Below, piece by piece: positions 1 through 7,875 of a DNA stretch of 64,000 bases; position 1 is the stretch's first letter, and each line of letters starts with the position of its first letter. Source of the stretch: an uncultured Flavobacteriaceae bacterium (GTDB lineage: Bacteria; Bacteroidota; Bacteroidia; Flavobacteriales; Flavobacteriaceae); NCBI GenBank assembly GCA_947493535.1, contig CANLRK010000001.1:1-64000 (forward strand), in the 5' to 3' direction. The notes beneath the pieces are model-generated. The model saw nothing but the letters and a program-made list of their open reading frames with translations, had not been told where the DNA came from and searched no databases. The position numbers and the translations under genes are program-made.

Positions 1-842
1 GTGTAATCTCTGGAATGACTGTAGGTACTTCGTATACTGTAACAGCAGCTAATGCCGACTGTACGTCTGCAGCTTCTACGGTTTTTTCAAGCTTAGCTTC
101 TATCGCAATTACAGAAACACCTGTAGCAACAGTAACTTTACAACCATCATGTACTAATTTACTTGGTACAATTACTGCTACATCACCAATATTAGCTGCA
201 GATGAAGAATTTGTGCTTGAAGGACCAGATGCTTCAGGAACTATACAAACAAATTCTACAGATGCTATATTTTCTAACTTAGAATCTGGTGATTATACTC
301 TTTATATCAGCAATACATCTACAGGATGTACATCTAGCACTATCACACTAACCGTAGATACAATAACTATAATACCGAATTTCACTATAAGTAGTGGTTG
401 TAACGGTATTGATTATGTTATTTCAGTTGACACACCAAATACTAGTTATACATATAATTGGTATGACTCAACAGGTACGTTAATTGGTTCAAATGATCAA
501 GTCATTGTTACTCAAGCTGACACTTATGAAGTTCAAGCTTCTTTAGGTTCTTGCATAACTTCAGAATATATTACAGTCAATAACGCCTTTTGCTCAATAC
601 CAAAAGGAATATCTCCTAATGGAGATGGATTGAATGATACTTGGCAATTATCAAACTTAGATGTTAAACAAGTAAAAATTTACAACCGATATGGCACAGA
701 AGTTTATTCAAAAGAAAATTACACTAATGAGTGGGGAGGAGTGTCTAATAAAGGAGATGAACTACCTGACGCTACTTATTATTATGTTATTTGGTTTAAT
801 AATGGTAAAACAAAAACCGGTTGGGTATATATAAACAGATAA
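1..842 (+). CDS. Gliding-motility-type secreted protein, C-terminal part (T9SS type B sorting domain)
   Basis: Only the C-terminal 280 or so residues are in the window; the frame is open from base 3 with no stop, so the start lies upstream. The visible part is Thr/Ser/Asn-rich with Cys-containing, Ig-like repeat modules, as in adhesins such as SprB. The last about 85 residues form a gliding-motility-associated C-terminal domain: a Cys followed by IPKGISPNGDGLNDTW, then VKIYNRYGTEVY, and an ending in GWVYINR. In this family the domain directs export by the type IX secretion system (type B CTD). The gene sits 3 bases before a PorP/SprF gene, the usual partner for type B substrates. The domain call is firm; the function of the passenger is unknown. 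Confidence 0.9.
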   Translation, partial: VISGMTVGTSYTVTAANADCTSAASTVFSSLASIAITETPVATVTLQPSCTNLLGTITATSPILAADEEFVLEGPDASGTIQTNSTDAIFSNLESGDYTLYISNTSTGCTSSTITLTVDTITIIPNFTISSGCNGIDYVISVDTPNTSYTYNWYDSTGTLIGSNDQVIVTQADTYEVQASLGSCITSEYITVNNAFCSIPKGISPNGDGLNDTWQLSNLDVKQVKIYNRYGTEVYSKENYTNEWGGVSNKGDELPDATYYYVIWFNNGKTKTGWVYINR

Positions 843-845
843 GAC

Positions 846-1772
846 ATGAACACTATCAAAAAACTAATCACAATAGCTCTGCTTGTTTTAATTGCTAATT
901 CTGGTATGGCACAGCAAGACCCTCACTATACACAATACATGTATAATATGAGTTTAATGAACCCTGCCTATGCTGGAAGTAAAGAAACTTTATCTACGGG
1001 GTTACTTTACAGAAAACAATGGGTGCAGATAGAGGACTCTCCTACAACAGCTACCTTCTTCGGACATCTACCGGTTGGGAAAAATATTGGAACAGGATTA
1101 TCTTTAAGTTCAGATAAAATAGGCCCCGTAAATGAAACTAATATTTATGGAGATGTATCTTATACTTTAAAAATAGGGGGTGAACATAAGTTGTCTTTTG
1201 GTGTAAAAACAGGGATAACATTACATAAAGTAGGATTATACGACGATGTATACAATACGTTACCTGATGCTAATGACCCAGCGTTTTCAGAAAACACTAG
1301 TAATACTTATTTTAATTTTGGTGCTGGAATATTTTACCACACTAAAAAGTATTACGCAGCTATTTCTATTCCAAATTTTTTAAAATCAAAACATTTAGAT
1401 TTTAATGGTCGTGAATACGGTTCCGAATTTTCACATTATTTCGCTACAGCTGGATACGTATTTGATTTAAGTTCTTCTTTTAAACTAAAACCTTTCTTTA
1501 TGGTAAAGTCTGCTTTTAATGCTCCAACTTCTGTTGACATTTCATTAAATGCGCTATATAAAGAAAAAGTTGAATTTGGAGCTACATACAGACTTGAAGA
1601 TAGCTTTGGCGCCATGGTTAATTTTGCAATTACACCGCAACTACGGATCGGTTACGCCTATGATCATATTGTATCCGATTTAAATGTTACAACTCCAGCG
1701 TCTCATGAATTTATTTTACTGTATGATATCAGGTTTACCAAAAAAGTATCTGAATCACCTAGATTTTTCTAA
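846..1772 (+). CDS. PorP/SprF family type IX secretion membrane protein
   Basis: 308 residues with a signal peptide (hydrophobic segment ending near residue 22, ...GMAQQDP). The mature N-terminus has the family hallmark YTQYMYNMSLMNPAYAGS, followed by alternating amphipathic strands typical of an outer-membrane beta-barrel. PorP/SprF proteins are known to partner type B CTD substrates in export and surface attachment, and this gene starts just after the stop of such a substrate. With the OmpA gene downstream it forms the common CHU_C / PorP-SprF / OmpA triad. The family has many paralogs per genome, so this is probably a dedicated partner of the upstream adhesin and not the general translocon subunit PorP. 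Confidence 0.93.
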   Translation: MNTIKKLITIALLVLIANSGMAQQDPHYTQYMYNMSLMNPAYAGSKETLSTGLLYRKQWVQIEDSPTTATFFGHLPVGKNIGTGLSLSSDKIGPVNETNIYGDVSYTLKIGGEHKLSFGVKTGITLHKVGLYDDVYNTLPDANDPAFSENTSNTYFNFGAGIFYHTKKYYAAISIPNFLKSKHLDFNGREYGSEFSHYFATAGYVFDLSSSFKLKPFFMVKSAFNAPTSVDISLNALYKEKVEFGATYRLEDSFGAMVNFAITPQLRIGYAYDHIVSDLNVTTPASHEFILLYDIRFTKKVSESPRFF

Positions 1773-1790
1773 ACTTAAATCAATTAACAC

Positions 1791-3317
1791 ATGAAAAAAG
1801 CATCTCTACTTATATGTTGTATTATTAGTATAAACACATTAATTGCACAACAAAAAAACAACGTTATCGACAGTCTTTTTAGTTTAAAAAAATGTGAACT
1901 AAGTACTGACAATACAGAGTTTTCTGCCGTATTAACTAACGATAATACTGTGTATTATACAAATGCTAAAACGAATCTAACTACAGATAACAAAAATGAT
2001 TCTGATCTTGATATTTATCAAGCTGTTTTAAACTCTGACAATTCTATTTCAGACATTAAATCTCTAGAAGAGATTAACACAAAATGGCATGATGGCCCAG
2101 TTGCAATAACTTCTGATGGCAACACCATGTATTTTGCAAGTGAAAGTTTTAATGTTAAAAAAGGGTTTGAAAAAGAAAAAACACCAATTAAAATATATAA
2201 AAAAGGTAGAGTATACCTTTTTAAAGCAACAAAAATAAATGGTAAATGGACTAATGTAACAGCACTACCTTTTAATAACATTTCCTATTCTACTAGAAAC
2301 CCAAGTATAAGTGCCGATGGAAACACATTATACTTTTCTTCTGATATGCCTGGAGGGCATGGAGGTGAAGATATTTGGAAGGTAACTATTAATTCTGATT
2401 CATTTGGCACACCTATAAACTTAGGCACACCTATAAACACTATAGCGAACGAAAGTTTCCCTTTTATTAGTAATAAAAATGTTTTGTATTATTCTTCTGA
2501 TAATGAAAATGGATTTGGAGGAATGGATGTTTATAAATTAGATTTAAACGTAAAAAATGCAACAATAGTAAATATTGGCGCCCCAATAAACTCTGACAAA
2601 GATGATTTTGCTTTTACTTTAAATGAAGCTAAAAAAACAGGTTTTATTTCTAGTAATAGAGACGGTAGTGATGACGTTTATTTAATACATTCCATTTGTA
2701 ATTTAATCACATCAATAACAGTAACAGATATAACTACTGGCGCATTAATTAACAATGCTAAATTAGAAATTTTAAAAAACTCAGAGTTACAACAAAGTAT
2801 AAACACAACTCAAGAGCCAATACTTTCAAACTTAAAATGTGAAACTGAATATAACTTAACTGCATCAAAAGAAGGTTATGAAAATGAAACTTATAAAATA
2901 GAAGCATCTACTGAAGGTGGTGAATTAGCTATTAATATTGCTTTAACACCAATCAAACCAATTATAACAGAAACACAAGTCATATTACAACCAATATATT
3001 TTGAGTTTAACGAAAGTGACATCACACCACAAGGAGCTAAGGAACTTGATAAACTAGTTACTGTTATGAATGAAAATCCAGAAATAATAATTCTAGTAAA
3101 ATCACATACCGATAGTAGAGGTACTGATGAGTATAACAAAACATTATCTAACCTAAGAGCACAAGCTACAGTTGATTATGTTGTTTCTAAAGGTATCTCA
3201 GAAGACAGAATATTTGGGAAAGGATTTGGCGAATCTGAACTTAAAATTAATTGTACAGAATGTACTGAAGAAGAAAATAGTCAGAATAGAAGATCTGAAT
3301 TTATTATAAAGAGATAA
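1791..3317 (+). CDS. OmpA family protein with PD40-like repeats
   Basis: 508 residues with a signal peptide ending near residue 19 (...TLIAQQ). Residues about 40-300 contain PD40/beta-propeller-like repeats (SADGNTLYFSSD, SNKNVLYYSSD, GFISSNRDG). Residues about 305-385 look like a carboxypeptidase-regulatory-like Ig domain, and residues about 395-508 are an OmpA C-terminal domain with the peptidoglycan-binding Asp and Arg in HTDSRGTDEYN and LSNLRAQ. The protein probably anchors the T9SS partner complex to the cell wall from the periplasm. It is the third gene of the triad, 18 bases after the PorP/SprF gene, and a strong terminator follows. A short tandem duplication (2406-2438) repeats GTPIN within the propeller. 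Confidence 0.92.
   Translation: MKKASLLICCIISINTLIAQQKNNVIDSLFSLKKCELSTDNTEFSAVLTNDNTVYYTNAKTNLTTDNKNDSDLDIYQAVLNSDNSISDIKSLEEINTKWHDGPVAITSDGNTMYFASESFNVKKGFEKEKTPIKIYKKGRVYLFKATKINGKWTNVTALPFNNISYSTRNPSISADGNTLYFSSDMPGGHGGEDIWKVTINSDSFGTPINLGTPINTIANESFPFISNKNVLYYSSDNENGFGGMDVYKLDLNVKNATIVNIGAPINSDKDDFAFTLNEAKKTGFISSNRDGSDDVYLIHSICNLITSITVTDITTGALINNAKLEILKNSELQQSINTTQEPILSNLKCETEYNLTASKEGYENETYKIEASTEGGELAINIALTPIKPIITETQVILQPIYFEFNESDITPQGAKELDKLVTVMNENPEIIILVKSHTDSRGTDEYNKTLSNLRAQATVDYVVSKGISEDRIFGKGFGESELKINCTECTEEENSQNRRSEFIIKR
2406..2438 (+). repeat. 18-bp in-frame tandem repeat inside the OmpA-family gene
   Basis: GGCACACCTATAAACTTA is followed at once by a second GGCACACCTATAAAC, so the codons for Gly-Thr-Pro-Ile-Asn appear twice with a period of six residues. 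The repeat keeps the frame and lies at the start of a propeller blade. It is a small local duplication, not a mobile element. Confidence 0.75.
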
Positions 3318-3338
3318 TATACCTTATTACCATAAATA

Positions 3339-3379
3339 AACCCTTGACTTCATTAAAAAGTCAAGGGTTATATTTTTTT
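3339..3379 (+). terminator. Intrinsic terminator after the T9SS triad
   Basis: A perfect 12-bp stem (AACCCTTGACTT at 3339-3350 with AAGTCAAGGGTT at 3358-3369) and a 7-base loop are followed by ATATTTTTTT. It lies 22 bases after the OmpA-family stop codon. Confidence 0.9.
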
Positions 3380-3426
3380 AAAATCATTAACATACTATCA
3401 ACTATAAACCTTTTTTAAGCAGCAAT

Positions 3427-3463
3427 AAAAAACCCTTGAAAATCTTTTGACAATCAAGGGTTT
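3427..3463 (-). terminator. Intrinsic terminator of tRNA-Phe
   Basis: Read on the minus strand, AAACCCTTGA (3463-3454) pairs with TCAAGGGTTT (3439-3430) and runs into a T tract. It sits about 10 bases beyond the tRNA 3' end. Its stem core is the same as that of the plus-strand terminator at 3339-3379. Confidence 0.85.
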
Positions 3464-3473
3464 ACAATTTTAA

Positions 3474-3549
3474 TGGTGGTGCCTCCAGGAATCGAACCAG
3501 GGACACAAGGATTTTCAGTCCTTTGCTCTACCAACTGAGCTAAGGCACC
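3474..3549 (-). tRNA. tRNA-Phe (anticodon GAA)
   Basis: A 76-base cloverleaf can be drawn by hand. The acceptor stem is GGTGCCT/AGGCACC, the D arm GCTC...GAGC, the anticodon arm AAGGA-CTGAAAA-TCCTT with anticodon GAA, and the T arm CCTGG-TTCGATT-CCTGG. The discriminator is A, and the CCA end is encoded (3476-3474). It is a single tRNA gene on the minus strand between two plus-strand operons, with its own promoter and terminator. Confidence 0.97.
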
Positions 3550-3565
3550 AGTGCTATTGCGGGGG

Positions 3566-3596
3566 CAAATATAAAACGGATTTTTAGATACGCAAA
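3566..3596 (-). promoter_or_regulatory. Promoter of tRNA-Phe (TTTG-N19-TATATTTG)
   Basis: On the minus strand TTTG (3596-3593) and TATATTTG (3573-3566) are separated by 19 bases. This fits the Bacteroidota primary sigma factor consensus (TTTG near -33, TAnnTTTG near -7) exactly. It ends 16 bases before the tRNA 5' end. Confidence 0.85.
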
Positions 3597-3621
3597 ACAT
3601 TTTTTTGTTTTTTTTCTTTAC

Positions 3622-3629
3622 TACCTTTG
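3622..3629 (+). promoter_or_regulatory. Probable -7 box for the coaX operon
   Basis: TACCTTTG matches TAnnTTTG and lies 18 bases before the coaX ATG, giving a very short leader. A TTTG occurs upstream, but with only a 14-base spacer, so the -33 element is unclear. Confidence 0.5.
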
Positions 3630-3647
3630 CTTCATACCTATTTTTAT

Positions 3648-4379
3648 ATGAATCTAATTATTGATATTGGAAACACACGCGTGAAACTTGCTGTTTTTAA
3701 ACACAATAGCATCTTATCACGAAAAACAGTTCAAAAAAACTTTTTTATAAAAGAAATTGAAAAAATAATTTTAGCCCAGCCAACAATAACTAAAGCTATT
3801 GTTTCTTCGGTAGATAATTTTTCTAAAGAAGAAGAAGAACAATTAAAAAACTTAATTCCCTGTTTAGTTCTCGTTTCTAAAAACATTCAGCTGCCATTTA
3901 TCAATAAATATAGTACTCCTTCAACCCTTGGAGTAGATCGTATTGCTTTAATTGCATCTGCTGCTGTGCAATACCCAAAGCAAAATGTTTTAGTTATTGA
4001 CGCAGGAACCTGTATTACTTATGATTTTTTAACCACAAAAAACGAATATCTTGGTGGAGCAATTTCTCCAGGTTTAACAATTCGTTATGAAGCGCTTCAT
4101 AATTTAACCGCTAAATTGCCTCTGTTACAGCCAAAGGACACCACTGTTTTAATAGGAAACTCTACTGAAACAAGTATCCATTCAGGAATAATTAACGGCA
4201 TTATAAATGAGATAGACGGTGTGATTAAGCAATATCAATCTCAATATGCAGATTTAACAGTTATTTTAACAGGAGGCGACACTAATTTCTTGGCAAAAAG
4301 ATTAAAAAGTAGCATATTTGCCAACGCAAATTTCTTATTAGAAGGTTTGAATTATTTATTAAAAATCAATATCGATTAA
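3648..4379 (+). CDS. coaX: Type III pantothenate kinase
   Basis: Phosphorylates pantothenate to 4'-phosphopantothenate, the first step of coenzyme A synthesis, in the cytoplasm. The 243-residue ASKHA-fold protein shows IDIGNTRVKLAVF at the N-terminus, TPSTLGVDRIALIASA (the TLGxDR motif), VIDAGTCITYDF with the conserved Asp, GGAISPGL, and ILTGGD near the C-terminus. The start is placed at the ATG at 3648: an in-frame TTG at 3627 overlaps the probable -7 box, and homologs begin with the MNLIIDIGN stretch. It is the first gene of a five-gene operon toward LptC, with the next ATG immediately after its stop. Confidence 0.95.
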   Translation: MNLIIDIGNTRVKLAVFKHNSILSRKTVQKNFFIKEIEKIILAQPTITKAIVSSVDNFSKEEEEQLKNLIPCLVLVSKNIQLPFINKYSTPSTLGVDRIALIASAAVQYPKQNVLVIDAGTCITYDFLTTKNEYLGGAISPGLTIRYEALHNLTAKLPLLQPKDTTVLIGNSTETSIHSGIINGIINEIDGVIKQYQSQYADLTVILTGGDTNFLAKRLKSSIFANANFLLEGLNYLLKINID

Positions 4380-5642
4380 ATGCTAAAACATATTTTATTA
4401 CTATTTGTAGCGCTTTTTTCTATAAAAGCAATAGCTCAAGAAGGGTCTGCTTCACCATATTCTTTTTATGGTATAGGTGAATTAAAATTTAGAGGGACCG
4501 TAGAAAACAAAAGTATGGGAGGTATTAGTGTTTATGCTGATAGCATTCACTTAAATATTTTAAACCCTGCTTCTTTAGGAAAATTAAAGCTTACTAACTT
4601 TACCATTGGAGGAAATCAAAAATTTACCACTTTAAAAACCAACGATGACTCTGCTAAAGGTTCTACTACAACTTTAGATTATATAGCTGTGGGTTTGCCT
4701 ATGGGAAAATTATCTATGAGTTTTGGTTTAATGCCGTATAGTTCTGTAGGGTACAAAACAGGATTTAAAAACCCTTTCACTGCTGAAGTTGGTGATGGTC
4801 GTTTTGAAGGTTCTGGAGGGGTAAACAAAGCATACCTAGCAGCTGGATACCAAATTACTGATAACTTTTCACTTGGTTTAGATGTAAATTATAATTTTGG
4901 TAAAGTAACTACAGATGCTATTGAGATTACTGGTACAGAACCGGATCAATACCACTCTCGTGAAACTAACGAAACTAAACTTTCCGGAGTTGGCATTAAC
5001 TTAGGGGCCTTATATAGCGCTAAACTAAAAAATAACTTAGAGCTCGTGACTGGTTTAACATACAGCCCTAAAGTAAACTTAAGCGCTGAGAATTTTAGAC
5101 GTATTTCTTCTATCCGATTCAACTCGAACGGATTGGTAGCAGGAGAACGTGATGTAATTGAATCTGACGCAAAAATCTTAGATATCGAATTACCATCAAA
5201 ACTAACTATTGGCGCGGGTATAGGTAAATCAAAAAACTGGTTTGCAGGAATAGACCTTACAACACTAAGCACAAGTAAGTTAAACAACCGTACATTTAAC
5301 AATGATGAAACCGAATTTAAAAACGCAACAAAGTTTGCTTTTGGTGGTTTTTACATTCCTAAATACAATTCTTTAACAAATTATTTTTCAAGAGTTACCT
5401 ACCGTACTGGTTTCAGGTATGAAAACACTGGTTTAGTTATCAAAAATGAAGACATAAATGAGTTTGGCATATCTTTTGGAGTTGGACTACCTGTAGGACG
5501 TAAATTCTCAAATGTTAATATCGGATTTGAATACGGAACACGCGGAACCACAAATAGTAATTTAGTTAAAGAAAACTTTGTAAACCTTAACGTTAGTTTA
5601 TCACTAAACGACAGATGGTTCCAAAAAAGAAAAATTGATTAA
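4380..5642 (+). CDS. Outer-membrane beta-barrel protein, unassigned
   Basis: 420 residues. The signal peptide (MLKHILLLFVALFSIKAIAQ) is followed by a protein rich in alternating Gly/aromatic amphipathic strands (for example YTFGGFYIP-like and VGLPVGRKF segments), as in FadL/OMPP1-type barrels. No specific family motif is recognised. It starts directly at the coaX stop and is followed 15 bases later by the TPR gene, so it is co-transcribed with coaX and lptC. The position suggests an envelope role, possibly in transport or as an OM component, but that is inference from neighbours. Confidence 0.75.
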   Translation: MLKHILLLFVALFSIKAIAQEGSASPYSFYGIGELKFRGTVENKSMGGISVYADSIHLNILNPASLGKLKLTNFTIGGNQKFTTLKTNDDSAKGSTTTLDYIAVGLPMGKLSMSFGLMPYSSVGYKTGFKNPFTAEVGDGRFEGSGGVNKAYLAAGYQITDNFSLGLDVNYNFGKVTTDAIEITGTEPDQYHSRETNETKLSGVGINLGALYSAKLKNNLELVTGLTYSPKVNLSAENFRRISSIRFNSNGLVAGERDVIESDAKILDIELPSKLTIGAGIGKSKNWFAGIDLTTLSTSKLNNRTFNNDETEFKNATKFAFGGFYIPKYNSLTNYFSRVTYRTGFRYENTGLVIKNEDINEFGISFGVGLPVGRKFSNVNIGFEYGTRGTTNSNLVKENFVNLNVSLSLNDRWFQKRKID

Positions 5643-5657
5643 CCTTAACCTAATATT

Positions 5658-7019
5658 ATGAAACTTAAAATAACTTTAATACTCGCTTTATTTACTTTAT
5701 TTGCTGCCAATGCTCAAAACGAGCAATGTATGGAAAAATTATCCATATTTACTGAAGCAGCAAAAGTAAAAAATTACGATGCAGCTTATGAACCATGGAT
5801 GCATGTTCGTAAAACTTGCCCAAAGTTAAACAACGCTATATACGTATATGGTGAGCGTATTTTAAAGTCTAAAATTAAAAAGAGTGCTGGTGCAGAAAAA
5901 ACAGCTTACACCAATGATTTAATTGCTTTATATAGAGAAAGCATGACTCATATGCCGAACAAATTCCCTTGTGGTAAAACAGAAGCAAAAATTGGTCAGT
6001 TAATGTTTGATGAAAACATCGGAACTCCAGAAGCGCAATTCAACACTTTTGATAAAGCATATAATACAGATGCTAAAACTTTTAACAACCCTAAAGCACT
6101 ATATACCTATTTTAAATTAATGGTAGGCTTATTTGATTCAGGGAAAAAAGATTTTCAAAGCTTAATTGATCTTTACAGCACAATTACTGATAAAGTTGAG
6201 GCTGAACAAAAAAATTACTCAGGAAAAAAAGATGCGCTTTTACTTAAAGAAGAAAAAGGAACTTTAAGCAGTAAAGATGCGAAAAGGTTAAAAAGTTACG
6301 ACTCTTTCTTAGTAGCTTATGATCAAATTTCTGGTGGAATCGATAAAGATTTAGGAGATAGAGCAAACTGTGATAAACTAATCCCTTTATTTGAAAAGAA
6401 TTTTGAAGAAAATAAAACAAATGCTTCTTGGTTAAAGAGCGCAGCTAGCAGACTAGCAGGAAAAGATTGTGACGATGCTCCTATTTTTGTGAAATTAGTT
6501 GAGGCATTCCATAACATCGATCCATCTGCTAACTCGGCTTATTACTTAGGTAGATTAAACGAGAAAAAAGGAAGTTTATCAGAAGCTGAAAAATTCTATA
6601 ATGAGTCAGCTGCTTTACATACAGAAGGATTTGAAAAAGCTAAACTATACTACCGTTTAGCCTTAATGAACAAAAAAAGAGGTAGAGTAGGTCAAGCATA
6701 TAACTATGCTAACAAAACTTTAAATGCTCAACCTTCATTTGGTAAAGCTTATTTATTAATTGCTGGTTTATACGCAAGTTCAGCAAACAACTGCGGAACA
6801 ACTCAATTTGAAAAAAGAGCTACGTTTTGGTTAGCTGCTAACACGGCAGAAAAAGCTGGTAGAGCAGATAGTTCTTTAAAACGTTCTGCTGCTAAAACAG
6901 CTGCTAACTACCGCGCAAAAGCACCAAGCAAGCAAGATATTTTTACCGAAGGAATGGCAGGTAAATCAGTAACTATTAAATGTTGGATTAACAAAACTGT
7001 TACAGTACCTACCTTATAA
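5658..7019 (+). CDS. Secreted tetratricopeptide-repeat protein
   Basis: 453 residues with a signal peptide ending ...FAANAQNEQ. It is largely helical. Clear TPR-like helices lie around residues 290-370 (SAYYLGRLNEKKGSLSEAEKFYNESA, then KLYYRLALMNKKRGRVGQAYNYANK, split here by the repeat boundary), and a Lys/Glu-rich helical part precedes them. It has several Cys residues, consistent with a periplasmic location. The stop overlaps the lptC start (TAATG), indicating translational coupling. The molecular function is not known; a scaffold in LPS transport or envelope assembly is possible from context. Confidence 0.8.
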   Translation: MKLKITLILALFTLFAANAQNEQCMEKLSIFTEAAKVKNYDAAYEPWMHVRKTCPKLNNAIYVYGERILKSKIKKSAGAEKTAYTNDLIALYRESMTHMPNKFPCGKTEAKIGQLMFDENIGTPEAQFNTFDKAYNTDAKTFNNPKALYTYFKLMVGLFDSGKKDFQSLIDLYSTITDKVEAEQKNYSGKKDALLLKEEKGTLSSKDAKRLKSYDSFLVAYDQISGGIDKDLGDRANCDKLIPLFEKNFEENKTNASWLKSAASRLAGKDCDDAPIFVKLVEAFHNIDPSANSAYYLGRLNEKKGSLSEAEKFYNESAALHTEGFEKAKLYYRLALMNKKRGRVGQAYNYANKTLNAQPSFGKAYLLIAGLYASSANNCGTTQFEKRATFWLAANTAEKAGRADSSLKRSAAKTAANYRAKAPSKQDIFTEGMAGKSVTIKCWINKTVTVPTL

Positions 7020-7579
7020 TGGTTAAGTTTACACATAACATATACACAAAGGCTATTGCGTTATTTTTCGCAATAGTCTTTTTTTCTTGCCAAGGTAACA
7101 TTGATGACATCAACCGTATGCAACGCGTATCGTTAGAACCTGCTGGTATTGCAGAAAACATCAACTTAAAACATACCGACTCTGGAAAAGTAGTTTTACA
7201 TCTTATTAGTAATAAAATGGTTGATTTTTCTAATAAAGACTTTTCCTACACTACCTTTCCAAAAGGTTTAGAAGTGCATATTTATGACGATAAACAACAA
7301 AAAACTACCATTACCTCTGATTACGCAATAATTTATTCTGATACTGATTTAATTGACCTTAGAGAAAATGTTAAAATTGTAACTCATGATGGTAAAGTTT
7401 TAATCGCAAAACAACTGTACTACGATCAGAAAACAGAATGGATTTTTACCAATGATGAATACAAATATGAAGCAGAAGACGGCGGTTACAATATTGGTAA
7501 AGGAGGTTTTGATGCCAACCAAGACATGAGTATTTTTAGTTCATTAGACAATGACGGACAACAATATATAGACGATTAA
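7019..7579 (+). CDS. lptC: LPS export periplasmic protein LptC
   Basis: 186 residues. The N-terminus has a lipoprotein-like signal (ALFFAIVFFSC, Cys near residue 24). The rest is one domain with repeated beta-strand segments (KTTITSDYAIIYSDTDLIDLRENVKI, broken by the family's conserved DYA and LRENV positions), the pattern of the LptC/LptA/OstA beta-jellyroll. LptC passes lipopolysaccharide from the LptBFG transporter to the periplasmic bridge. The start overlaps the upstream stop in TAATG. The family is divergent in Bacteroidota, but the domain and length fit well. Confidence 0.85.
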   Translation: MVKFTHNIYTKAIALFFAIVFFSCQGNIDDINRMQRVSLEPAGIAENINLKHTDSGKVVLHLISNKMVDFSNKDFSYTTFPKGLEVHIYDDKQQKTTITSDYAIIYSDTDLIDLRENVKIVTHDGKVLIAKQLYYDQKTEWIFTNDEYKYEAEDGGYNIGKGGFDANQDMSIFSSLDNDGQQYIDD

Positions 7580-7584
7580 TAATT

Positions 7585-7806
7585 ATGAATAAATTAGGAA
7601 ACTTATTTCAAGCTGCTTACATTGGTTTTGCTGTATTATTTTTATATCAAGCCATTGTAAACTGGGGAGTACCTGGGGGAAAATCATATTTATACTTAGG
7701 TATTGCAGCAGTAGCAATATTCAAGTTTTTCTTTAATAGGAAATATCGAAAAAGATTTGAATCACATTATAAAAAACGTGAAGAAGAAAAGGAAAAACAA
7801 TCGTAG
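7585..7806 (+). CDS. Small two-helix membrane protein, unknown
   Basis: 73 residues with two hydrophobic segments (about 8-27 and 36-51) and a strongly charged C-terminal tail (RKYRKRFESHYKKREEEKEK). It starts 5 bases after the lptC stop and closes the operon before the terminator at 7827-7875. I know of no function; small proteins of this type often follow lptC in Flavobacteriaceae, which argues that it is a real gene. Confidence 0.7.
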   Translation: MNKLGNLFQAAYIGFAVLFLYQAIVNWGVPGGKSYLYLGIAAVAIFKFFFNRKYRKRFESHYKKREEEKEKQS

Positions 7807-7826
7807 TTTTTCTTTAATAATTAACA

Positions 7827-7875
7827 TTAAATTAAAAAGCAGTTAATGAATAGCATTAACTGCTTTTTAATTTAA
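7827..7875. terminator. Bidirectional terminator between convergent operons
   Basis: A perfect 22-bp inverted repeat (7827-7848 and 7854-7875, loop AATAG) with A/T-rich flanks ends both the lptC operon and the GHMP kinase gene. The right arm covers the kinase stop codon (7867-7869) and its last codons. Confidence 0.92.
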
